Shown in pieces: positions 46,380 to 58,100 of a stretch of DNA of 64,000 nt. Both the position numbers and the translations under genes were made by a program. Under the pieces are notes generated by a model. It worked only from the letters and a program-made list of their open reading frames with translations. It was not told the origin of the DNA and searched no databases. How positions within the stretch are numbered: the stretch's first letter is position 1; each line of letters starts with the position of its first letter. The stretch comes from Closterium sp. NIES-65. Lineage: Eukaryota > Streptophyta > Zygnematophyceae > Desmidiales > Closteriaceae. Location of the stretch: the NCBI GenBank assembly GCA_948144175.1, contig CANXME010000899.1:1-64000 (forward strand), read 5' to 3'.

Positions 46380-47685
46380 TATTTTGCACACGCTAGGCCC
46401 TTGTTCTTGCAATTTTGCACACGCTAGGCCTTTGTTCTTGCAATTTTGCACACGCTAGGCCCTTGTTCTTGCAATTTTGCACACGCTAGGCCCTTGTTCT
46501 TGCTAATTTGCACACGCTAGACCCTTGTTCTTGCAATTTTGCACAAGCTAGGCCCTTGTTCTTGCAGTGTTTTCACACGCTAGGCCCTTGTTCTTGCAAT
46601 TTTGCACACGCTAGGCCCTTGTTCTTGGAATTTTGCACACGCTAGGCCCTTGTTCTTGCAATTTTGCACACGTTAGGCCCTTGTTCTTGCTATTTTGCAC
46701 ACGCTAGACCCTTGTTCTTGCAATTTTGCACACGCTATGCCCTTGTTCTTGCTATTTTGCACACGCTAGGCCCTTTTTCTTGCAATTTTGCACACGCAAG
46801 GCCCTTGTTCTTGCTATTTTGCACACGCTAGGCCCTTGTTCTTGCAATTTTGCACACGCTAGGCCCTTGTTCTTGCAATTTTGCACACGCTAGGCCCTTG
46901 TTCTTGCAATTTTGCACACGCTAGGCCCTTGTTCTTGCTATTTTGCCCACGCTAGACCCTTGTTCTTGCAATTTTGCACACGCTAGGCCCTTGTTCTTGC
47001 AATTTTGCACACGCTAGGCCCTTTGTTCGTGCTATTTTGCACACGCTAGGCCCTTGTTCTTGCAATTTTGCACACGCTAGGCCTTTGTTCTTGCAATTTT
47101 GCACACGCTAGGCCCTTGTTCTTGCAATTTTGCACACGCTAGGCCCTTGTTCTTGCTAATTTGCACACGCTAGACCCTTGTTCTTGCAATTTTGCACAAG
47201 CTAGGCCCTTGTTCTTGCAGTGTTTTCACACGCTAGGCCCTTGTTCTTGCAATTTTGCACACGCTAGGCCCTTGTTCTTGGAATTTTGCACACGCTAGGC
47301 CCTTGTTCTTGCAATTTTGCACACGTTAGGCCCTTGTTCTTGCTATTTTGCACACGCTAGACCCTTGTTCTTGCAATTTTGCACACGCTATGCCCTTGTT
47401 CTTGCTATTTTGCACACGCTAGGCCCTTTTTCTTGCAATTTTGCACACGCAAGGCCCTTGTTCTTGCTATTTTGCACACGCTAGGCCCTTGTTCTTGCAA
47501 TTTTGCACACGCTAGGCCCTTGTTCTTGCAATTTTGCACACGCTAGGCCCTTGTTCTTGCAATTTTGCACACGCTAGGCCCTTGTTCTTGCTATTTTGCC
47601 CACGCTAGACCCTTGTTCTTGCAATTTTGCACACGCTAGGCCCTTGTTCTTGCAATTTTGCACACGCTAGGCCCTTGTTCTTGCT
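46380..47685 (+). repeat. 653-bp segmental tandem duplication in the 31-bp array
   Basis: Variants recur at 653 bp. TTGGAATTTTG is at 46,627 and 47,280, the GCAGTGTTTTC unit at 46,567 and 47,220, and TTGCCCACGC at 46,945 and 47,598. The size is 21 x 31 + 2, where one extra base comes from the 32-bp unit and one from CCCTTTGTTCG near 47,025. The same TTGGAATTTTG and GCAGTGTTTTC pair appears once more 1,272 bp further on, near 48,492-48,553, so the region was copied more than once. Confidence 0.85.
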
Positions 47686-50600
47686 ATTTTGCACACGCTA
47701 GACCCTTGTTCTTGCAATTTTGCACACGCTAGGCCCTTGTTCTTGCTATTTTGCACACGCTAGGCCCTTGTTCTTGGAGTTTAGCATACGCTAGGCCATT
47801 GTTCTTGCAATTTTGCACACGCTAGGCCCTTGTTCTTGCAATTTTGCACACGCTAGGCCCTTGTTCTTGCAATTTTGCACACGCTAGGCCCTTGTTCTTG
47901 CAATTTTGCACACGCTAGGCCCTTGTTCTTGCAATTTTGCACACGCTATGCCCTTGTTCTTGCAATTTTGCATACGCTAGGCCCTTGTTTGTGCAATTTT
48001 GCACAAGCTAGGCCCTTGTTCTTGCAATTTTGCACACGCTAGGCCCTTGTTCTTGCAATTTTGCACACGCTAGGCCCTTGTTCTTGCAATTTTGCACACG
48101 CTAGGCCCTTGTTCTTGCAATTTTGCACACGCTAGGCCCTTGTTCTTGCTATTTTGCACACGCTAGACCCTTGTTCTTGCAATTTTGCACACGCTATGCC
48201 CTTGTTCTTGCTATTTTGCACATCTATGCCCTTGTTCTTGCAATTTTGCACACACTAGGCCCTTGTTCTTGCAATTTTGCACACGCTAGGCCCTTTGTTC
48301 GTGCAATTTTGCACACGCTAGGCCCTTGTTCTTGCAATTTTGCACACGCTAGGCCTTTGTTCTTGCAATTTTGCACACGCTAGGCCCTTGTTCTTGCAAT
48401 TTTGCACACGCTAGACCCTTGTTCTTGCTAATTTGCACACGCTAGACCCTTGTTCTTGCAATTTTGCACAAGCTAGGCCCTTGTTCTTGCAGTGTTTTCA
48501 CACGCTAGGCCCTTGTTCTTGCAATTTTGCACACGCTAGGCCCTTGTTCTTGGAATTTTGCACACGCTAGGCCCTTGTTCTTGCAATTTTGCACACGCTA
48601 GGCCCTTGTTCTTGCAATTTTGCACACGCTAGGCCCTTGTTCTTCCTATTTTGCACACGCTAGACCCTTGTTCTTGCAATTTTGCACACGCTATGCCCTT
48701 GTTCTTGCTATTTTGCACACGCTAGGCCCTTGTTCTTGCAATTTTGCACACGCAAGGCCCATGTTCTTGCTATTTTGCACACGCTAGGCCCTTGTTCTTG
48801 CAATTTTGCACACGCTAGGCCCTTGTTCTTGCAATTTTGCACACGCTAGGCCCTTGTTCTTGCAATTTTGCACACGCTAGGCCCTTGTTCTTGCTATTTT
48901 GCCCACGCAAGACCCTTGTTCTTGCAATTTTGCACACGCTAGGCCCTTGTTCTTGCAATTTTGCACACGCTAGGCCCTTGTTCGTGCTATTTTGCACACG
49001 CTAGGCCCTTGTTCTTGCAGTTTAGCACACGCTAGGCCATTGTTCTTGCAATTTTGCACACGCTAGGCCCTTGTTCTTGCAATGTTGCACACGCTAGGCC
49101 CTTGTTCTTGCAATATTGCACACGCTAGGCCCTTGTTCTTGCTATTTTGCACACGCTAGACCCTTGTTCTTGCAATTTTGCACACGCTAGGCCCTTGTTC
49201 TTGCTATTTTGCACACGCTAGGCCCTTGTTCTTGCAGTTTAGCACACGCTAGGCCATTGTTCTTGCAATTTTGCACACGCTAGGCCCTTGTTCTTGCAAT
49301 TTTGCACACGCTAGGCCCTTGTTCTTGCAATTTCGCACACGCTAGGCTCTTGTTCTTGCTATTTTGCACACGCTAGACCCTTGTTCTTGCAATTTTGCAC
49401 ACGCTAGGCCCTTGTTCTTGCTATTTTGCACACGCTAGGCCCTTGTTCTTGCAGTTTAGCACACGCTAGGCCATTGTTCTTGCAATTTTGCACACGCTAG
49501 GCCCTTGTTCTTGCAATTTTGCACACGCTAGGCCCTTGTTCTTGCAATTTTGCACACGCTAGGCCATTGTTCTTGCAATTTTGCACACGCTAGGCCGTTG
49601 TTCTTGCAATTTTGCACACGCTAGGCCCTTGTTCTTGCAATTTTGCACACGCTAGGCCCTTGTTGGTGCAATTTTGCATACGCTAGGCCCTTGTTCTTGC
49701 AATCTTGCACACGCTAGGCACTTGTTCTTGCAATTTTGCACACGCTAGTCCCTTGTTCTTTCTATTTTGCACACGCTAGACCCTTGTTCTTGCAATTTTG
49801 CACACGCTAGGCCCTTGTTCTTGCAATTTTGCACACGCTAGGCCCTTGTTCTTGCAATTTTGCACACGCTAGGCCCTTGTTCTTGCTTTCTTGCACATGC
49901 TAGACCCTTGTTCTTGCAATTTTGCACACGCTATGCCCTTGTTCTTGCTATTTTGCATACGCTAGACCCTTGTTCTTGCAATTTTGCACACGCTAGGCCC
50001 TTGTTCTTGCAATTTTGCACACGCTAGGCCCTTATTCTTGCAATTTTGCACATGCTAGGCCCTTGTTCTTGCTATTTTGCACACAATAGACCCTTGTTCT
50101 TGCAATTTTGCACACGCTAGGCCCTTGTTCTTGCTATTTGCACACAATAGACCCTTATTCTTGCAGTTTTGCACACGCTAGGCCCTTGTTCTTGCAATTT
50201 TGCACACGCTAGGCCCTTGTTCTTGCAATTTTGCACACGCTAGGCCCTTGTTCTTGCAAATTTGCACACGCTAGGCCCTTGTTCTTGCAATTTGGACACG
50301 CTAGGCCCTTGTTCTTGCGATTTTGCACACGCTAGGCCCTTGTTCTTGCAATTTTGGACACGCTAGGCCCTTGTTCTTGCAATTTTGCATACGCTAGGCC
50401 CTTGTTCGTGCAATTTTGCACACGCTAGGCCCTTGTTCTTGCAATTTTGCACACGCTAGGCCCTTGTTCTTGCTATTTTGCACACGCTAGACCCTTGTTC
50501 TTGCAATTCTGCACACGCTATGCCCTTGTTCTTGCTATTTTGCACACGCTAGGCCCTTGTTCTTGCAATTTTGCACACGCTAGGCCCTTGTTCTTGCAAT

Positions 50601-52110
50601 TTTGCACACGCTAGGCCCTTGTTCTTGCAATTTTGCACACGCTAGGCCCTTGTTCTTGCTATTTTGCACACGCTAGACCCTTGTTCTTGCAATTTTGCAC
50701 AAGCTAAGCCCTTGTTCTTGCTATTTTGCACACGCTAGGCCTTTGTTCTTGCAATTTTGCACACGCTAGGCCCTTGTTCTTGCAATTTTGCACCAGCTAG
50801 GCCCTTGTTCTTGCTAATTTGCACACGCTAGACCCTTGTTCTTGCAATTTTGCACAAGCTAGGCCCTTGTTTTTGCAGTTTTTTCACACGCTAGGCCCTT
50901 GTTCTTGCAATTTTGCACACGCTAGGCCCTTGTTCTTGCAATTTTGCACACGCTAGGCCCTTGTTCTTGCAATTTTGCACACGCTAGGCCCTTGTTCTTG
51001 CTATTTTGCACACGCTAGACCCTTGTTCTTGCAATTTTGCACAAGCTAAGCCCTTGTTCTTGCTATTTTGCACACGCTAGGCCTTTGTTCTTGCAATTTT
51101 GCACACGCTAGGCCCTTGTTCTTGCAATTTTGCACCAGCTAGGCCCTTGTTCTTGCTAATTTGCACACGCTAGACCCTTGTTCTTGCAATTTTGCACAAG
51201 CTAGGCCCTTGTTTTTGCAGTTTTTTCACACGCTAGGCCTTTGTTCTTGCAATTTTGCACACGCTAGGCCCTTGTTCTTGCAATTTTGCACCAGCTAGGC
51301 CCTTGTTCTTGCTAATTTGCACACGCTAGACCCTTGTTCTTGCAATTTTGCACAAGCTAGGCCCTTGTTTTTGCAGTTTTTTCACACGCTAGGCCCTTGT
51401 TCTTGCAATTTTGCACACGCTAGGCCCTTGTTCTTGCTATTTTGCACACGCTAGACCCTTGTTCTTGCAATTTTGCACACGCTAGGCCCTTGTTCTTGCT
51501 ATTTTGCACACGCTAGACCCTTATTCTTGCAGTTTTGCACACGCTAGCCCCTTGTTCTTGCAGTTTAGCACACGCTAGGCCATTGTTCTTGCAATTTTGC
51601 ACACGCTAGGCCCTTGTTCTTGCAATTTTGCACACGCTAGGCCCTTGTTCTTGCTATTTTGCACACGCTAGACCCTTCTTCTTGCAATTTTGCACACGCT
51701 ATGCCCTTGTTCTTGCTATTTTGCACACGCTAGGCCCTTGTTCTTGCAATTGTGCACACGCTAGGCCCTTGTTCTTGCTATTTTGCACACGCTAGACCCT
51801 TGTTCTTGCAATTTTGCACACGCTAGGCCCTTGTTCTTGCAATTTTGCACACGCTAGGCCCTTGTTCTTGCGATTTTGCGCATGCTAGGCCCTTGTTCTT
51901 GCAATTTTGCACACGCTAGGCCCTTGTTCTTGCAATTTTGCACACGCTAGGCCCTTGTTCTTGCAATTTTGCACATGCTAGACCCTTGTTCTTGCAATTT
52001 TGCACACGCTAGGCCCTTGTTCTTGCAACTTTGCACTCGCTAGGCCCTTGTTCTTGCAATTTTGCACACGCTAGGCCCTTGTTCTTGCAATTTTGCACAC
52101 GCTAGGCCCT

Positions 52111-55100
52111 TGTTCTTGCTTTTTGCACATGCTAGCCCTTGTTCTTGCAATTTTGCACACGCTATGCCCTTGTTCTTGCTATTTTTGCAAACGCTAGACC
52201 CTTGTTCTTGCAATTTTGCACACGCTAGGCCCTTGTTCTTGCAATTTTGCACACGCTAGGCCCTTGTTCTTGCAATTTGCACACGCTAGGCCCTTGTTCT
52301 TGCAATTTTGCACACGCTAGGCCCTTGTTCTTGCTATTTTGCACACGCTAGACCCTTGTTCTTGCAATTTTGCACACGCTATGCACCTTGTTCTTGCTAT
52401 TTTGCACACGCTAGGCCCTTGTTCTTGCAATTTTGCACACGCAAGGCCCTTGTTCTTGCTATTTTGCACACGCTAGGCCCTTGTTCTTGCAATTTTGCAC
52501 ACGCTAGGCCCTTGTTCTTGCGATTTTGCACATGCTAGGCCCTTGTTCTTGCAATTTTGCATACGCTAGGGCCTTGTTCTTGCAATTTTGCACACGCTAG
52601 GCCCTTGTTCTTGCAATTTTTGCACACGCTAGGACAGGCCCTTGTTCTTGCAATTTTGCACACGCTAGCCCTTGTTCTTGCAATTTTGCACACGCTAGGC
52701 CCTTTGTTCTTGCACTTTTGCACATCGCTAGGCCCTTGTTCTTGCAATTTTGCACACGCTAGGCCCTTGTTCTTGCAATTTTGGCACACTCTAGGCCCTT
52801 GTTCTTGCAATTTTGCACAAGCTATGCCCTTGTTCTTGCAATTTTGCACACGCTATGCCTTGTTCTTGCAATTTTGCACACGCTAGGCCCTTGTTCTTGC
52901 AATTTTGCACACGCTAGGCCCTTGCTCTTGCAATTTTGCACACGCTAGGCCCTTGTTCTTGCAATTTTGAACACGCTAGGCCCTTGTTCTTGCAAGTTTG
53001 CACACGCTAGGCCCTGTTCTTGCAATTTTGCACACGCTAGGCCCTTGTTCTTGCATATTTGCACACGCTAGGCCCTTGTTCTTGCAATTTTGCACACGCT
53101 AGGCCCTTGTTCTTGCTATTTTGCACACGCTAGACCCTTGTTGTTCTTGCAATTTTGCACACGCTATGCCCTTTGTTCTTGCAATTTTGCACACGCTAGG
53201 CCCTTGTTCTTGCAATTTTGCACACGCTAGGCCCTTGTTCTTGCAATTTTGCACACGCTAGGCCCTTGTTCTTGCAATTTGCACACGCTAGGCCCTTGTT
53301 CTTGCAATTTTGCACACGCTAGGCCCTTGTTCTTGCATTTTGCACACGCTAGGCCCTTGTTCTTGCAATTTGCACACGCTAGGCCCTTGTTCTTGCAATT
53401 TTGCACACGCTAGGCCCTTGTTTTTGCTATTTTGCACACGCTAGGCCCTTGTTCTTGCAATTTTGCACACGCTAAGCCCTTGTTCTTGCTATTTTGCACA
53501 CGCTAGGCCCTTGTTCTTGCAATTTTGCACACGCTAGGCCTTGTTCTTGCAATTTTGCACACGCTAGGCCCTTGTTCTTGCAATTTTGCACAGCTAGGCC
53601 CTTGTTCTTGCTAATTTGCACACGCTAGGCCCTTGTTCTTGCAATTTGCACAAGCTAGGCCTTGTTCTTGCATTTTGCACACGCTAGGCCCTTGTTCTTG
53701 CAATTTTGCACACGCTAGGCCCTTGTTCTTGCAATTTGCACACGCTAGGCCCTTGTTCTTGCAATTTTGCACACGCTAGGCCCTTGTTCTTGCAATTTTG
53801 CACACGCTAGGCCCTTGTTCTTGCTATTGCACACGCTAGGCCCTTGTTCTTGCAATTTTGCACACGCTAGGCCTTGTTCTTGCTATTTTGCACACGCTAG
53901 GCCCTTGTTCTTGCAATTTTGCACACGCTAGGCCTTGTTCTTGCAATTTTGCACACGCTAGGCCCTTGTTCTTGCAATTTTGCACACGCTAGGCCCTTGT
54001 TCTTGCAATTTTGCACACGCTAGGCCCTTGTTCTTGCAATTTTGCACACGCTAGGCCTTGTTCTTGCAATTTTGCACACGCTAGGCCCTTGTTCTTGCGA
54101 TTTTGCACACGCTAGGCCCTTGTTCTTGCAATTTTGCACACGCTAGGCCCTTGTTCTTGCAATTTGCACACGCTAGGCCCTTGTTCTTGCAATTTGCACA
54201 CGCTAGGCCCTTGTTCTTGCTATTTTGCACACGCTAGGCCCTTGTTCTTGCAATTTTGCACACGCTAGGCCCTTGTTCTTGCAATTTGCACACGCTAGGC
54301 CCTTGTTCTTGCAATTTTGCACACGCTAGGCCTTGTTCTTGCTATTTTGCACACGCTAGGCCTTTGTTCTTGCAATTTGCACACGCTAGCCCTTGTTCTT
54401 GCAATTTTGCACACGCTAGCCCTTGTTCTTGCTATTTTGCACACGCTAGGCCCTTGTTCTTGCAATTTTGCACACGCTAGGCCCTTGTTCTTGCAATTTT
54501 GCACACGCTAGGCCCTTGTTCTTGCTATTTTGCACACGCTAGGCCCTTGTTCTTGCAATTTTGCACACGCTAGGCCCTTGTTCTTGCAATTTTGCACACG
54601 CTAGGCCCTTGTTCTTGCAATTTTGCACACGCTAGGCCCTTGTTCTTGCTATTTTGCACACGCTAGGCCCTTCTTCTTGCTATTTTGCACACGCTAGGCC
54701 CTTGTTCTTGCAATTTTGCACACGCTAGGCCCTTGTTCTTGCAATTTTGCACACGCTAGGCCCTTGTTCTTGCAATTTTGCACACGCTAGGCCCTTGTTC
54801 TTGCAATTTGCACACGCTAGCCCTTGTTCTTGCAATTTTGCACACGCTAGGCCCTTGTTCTTGCTATTTTGCACACGCTAGGCCCTTGTTCTTGCAATTT
54901 TGCACACGCTAGGCCCTTGTTCTTGCATTTTGCACACGCTAGGCCCTTGTTCTTGCAATTTTGCACACGCTAGGCCCTTGTTCTTGCAATTTGCACACGC
55001 TAGGCCCTTGTTCTTGCAATTTTGCACACGCTAGGCCCTTGTTCTTGCAATTTTGCACACGCTAGGCCCTTGTTCTTGCTATTTTGCACACGCTAGGCCC

Positions 55101-58100
55101 TTGTTCTTGCAATTTTGCACACGCTAGGCCCTTGTTCTTGCTATTTGCACACGCTAGGCCCTTGTTCTTGCAATTTTGCACGCTAGGCCCTTGTTCTTGC
55201 TATTTTGCACACGCTAGGCCCTTGTTCTTGCAATTTTGCACACGCATATGCCCTTGTTCTTGCATTTTTGCACACGCTAGGCCCTTGGCTTCTTGCAATT
55301 TTGCACACGCTAGGCCCTTGTTCTTTGCAATTTTGCACACGCTAGGCCCTTGTTCTTGCAATTCTTGCACACGCTAGGCCCTTGTTCTTGCAATTTTGCA
55401 CACGCTAGGCCCTTGTTTCTTGCAATTTTTGCCACACGCTAGGCCCCTTGTTTCTTGCAATTTTGCACACGCTAGGCCCTTGTTCTTGCAATGTGCACAC
55501 GCTAGGCCCTGTATCTTGCAATTTTGCACACGCTAGGCCCTTGTTCTTGCAATTTTTGCACACGCTAGGCCCTTGTTCTTGCAATTTTGCACACGCTAGG
55601 CCCTTGTTTCTTGCAATTTTTGCACACGCTAGGCCCTTGTTCTTGCAATTTTGCACACGCTAGCCCTGTTCTTGCAATGTTGCACACGCTAGGCCCTTGT
55701 TCTTGCCATTTTGCACACGCTAGGCCTTGTTCTTGCTATTTGCACACGCTAGGCCCTTGTTCTTGCAATTTTGCACACGCTAGGCCCTTGTTCTTGCAAT
55801 TTTGCACACGCTAGGCCCTTGTTCTTGCAATTTTGCACACGCTAGGCCCTTGTTCTTGCAATTTGCACACGCTAGGCCCTTGTTCTTGCAATTTTGCACA
55901 CGCTAGGCCCTTGTTCTTGCAATTTGCACACGCTAGGCCCTTGTTCTTGCAATTTTGCACACGCTAGGCCCTTGTTCTTGCAATTTTGCACACGCTAGGC
56001 CCTTGTTCTTGCAATTTGCACACGCTAGGCCCTTGTTCTTGCAATTTTGCACACGCTAGGCCCTTGTTCTTGCAATTTTGCACACGCTAGGCCCTTGTTC
56101 TTGCAATTTTGCACACGCTAGGCCCTTGTTCTTGCAATTTCGCACACGCTAGGCCCTTGTTCTTGCAATTTGCACACGCTAGGCCCTTGTCTTGCAATTT
56201 TGCACACGCTAGGCCCTTGTTCTTGCAATTTTGCACACGCTACGGCCCTTGTTCTTGCAATTCTTGCACACGCTAGGCCCCTTGTTCTTGCTATTTTGCA
56301 CACGCTAGCCTTGTTCTTGCAATTTTGCACACGCTAGGCCCTTGTTCTTGCAATTTGCACACGCTAGGCCCTTGTTCTTGCAATTTTGCACTACGCTTAG
56401 GCCCTTGTTCTTGCAATTTTGCACACGCTAGGCCCTTGTTCTTGCAATTTTTGCACACGCTAGGCCCTGTTCTTGCATTTTGCACACGCTAGGCCCTTGT
56501 TCTTGCAATTTTGCACACCGCTAGGCCCTTGTCTTGCAATTTTTGCACACGCTAAGCCCCTTTTGTTCTTGCTAATTTTGCACACGCTATGCCCTTGTTC
56601 TTGCTATTTTGCACAAGCTAGGCCACTTGTTCTTGCAATTTTGCACAACGCTAGGCCCTTGTTCTTGCAATTTTGCACACGCTAGGCCCTTGTTCTTGCA
56701 ATTTTGCACACGCTAGGCCCTTGTTCTTGCAATTTTGCACACGCTAGAGCCCCTTGTTCTTGCAATTTTGCACACGCTAGCCCCTTGTTCTTGCAATTTT
56801 GCACACGCTAGGCCCTTGTTCTTGCAATTTTGCACACGCTAGGCCCTTGTTCTTGCAATTTTGCACACGCTAGGCCTTGTTCTTGCAATTTTGCACACGC
56901 TAGGCCTTGTTCTTGCTTTGCACACGCTAGGCCCTTGTTCTTGCAATTTTGCACACGCTAGGCCCTTGTTCTTGCAATTTTGCACACGCTAGGCCCTTTG
57001 TTCTTGCAATTTTGCACACGCTATGCCCTTGTTCTTGCAATTTTGCACACGCTAGGCCCTTGTTCTTGCAATTTTGCACACGCTAGCCCTTGTTCTTGCT
57101 ATTTTGCACACGCTAGGCCCTTGTTCTTGCAATTTTGCACACGCTACCTTGTTCTTGCAATTTTGCACACGCTAGGCCCTTGTTCTTGCAATTTTGCACA
57201 CGCTAGGCCTTTGTTCTTGCAATTTTGCACACGCTAGGCCCTTGTTCTTGCAAATTTGCACACGCTAGGCCCTGTTCTTGCTAATTGCACACGCTAGGCC
57301 CTTGTTCTTGCAATTTGCACAAGCTAGGCCTTGTTCTTGCAATTTTGCACACGCTAGGCCCTTGTTCTTGCAATTTGCACACGCTAGGCCCTTGTTCTTG
57401 CAATTTTGCACACGCTAGGCCTTGTTCTTGCAATTTTGCACACGCTAGGCCTTGTTCTTGCAATTTTGCACACGCTAGGCCCTTGTTCTTGCTATTTTGC
57501 ACACGCTAGGCCCTTGTTCTTGCAATTTTGCACACGCTAGGCCCTTGTTCTTGCAATTTTGCACACGCTAGGCCCTTGTTCTTGCTATTTTGCACACGCT
57601 AGCCCTTGTTCTTGCAATTTTGCACACGCTAGCCCTTGTTCTTGCAATTTTGCACACGCTAGGCCCTTGTTCTTGCCTTTTTGCACACGCTAGGCCCTTG
57701 TTCTTGCAATTTGCACACGCTGCCCTGTTCTTGCAATTTTGCACACGCTAGGCCCTTGTTCTTGCAATTTTGCACACGCTAGGCCCTTGTTCTTGCAATT
57801 TTGCACACGCTAGGCCCTTGTTCTTGCAATTTTGCACACGCTAGGCCCTTGTTCTTGCAATTTTGCACACGCTAGGCCCTTGTTCTTGCAATTTTGCACA
57901 CGCTAGGCCCTTGTTCTTGCAATTTTGCACACGCTAGGCCCTTGTTCTTGCAATTTTGCACACGCTAGGCCCTTGTTCTTGCAATTTTGCACACGCTAGG
58001 CCCTTGTTCTTGCATTTTGCACACGCTAGGCCCTTGTTCTTGCAATTTTGCACACGCTAGGCCCTTGTTCTTGCTATTTTGCACACGCTAGGCCTTGTTC

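Larger units (their letters stand above)
32074..51376 (+). repeat. Higher-order repeats of the 31-bp satellite marked by a 32-bp variant unit
   Basis: A 32-bp variant unit (GCAG followed by TTTTTTCACACG, or GCAGTGTTTTCACACG) has its G at 32,074, 33,128, 34,865, 36,448, 37,689, 38,776, 40,142, 41,074, 41,540, 41,944, 43,092, 43,868, 45,140, 46,567, 47,220, 48,492, 50,878, 51,220 and 51,376. Every interval equals a multiple of 31 plus one, after counting visible single-base indels. Examples are 776 (25 units), 1,272 (41), 1,427 (46), 653 (21), 342 (11) and 156 (5). The marker is commonly preceded by GCTAATTTGC, TAGACCC and CACAAGCTAGG units, so whole blocks were copied. Confidence 0.88.
31487..52110 (+). 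repeat. 31-bp satellite array, high-fidelity part
   Basis: About 665 copies of a 31-bp unit with landmarks CACACGCTAGGCCCTTG, TTCTTGC and AATTTTG. The first one or two units are degenerate (GGACACGC, GAGATGC). Length changes are rare; I saw about ten single-base indels across 20 kb. Substitution variants (TAGACCC, TGCTATTTT, CATACGC, GTTTGTGC, GTTTAGCACAC, AGTTTTTTCACAC) are frequent and recur in ordered sets. Three units make 31 codons, giving short 31-residue-repeat frames on both strands with no domain and no sign of coding. No gene or non-satellite insertion is seen in the 20 kb. Confidence 0.97.
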
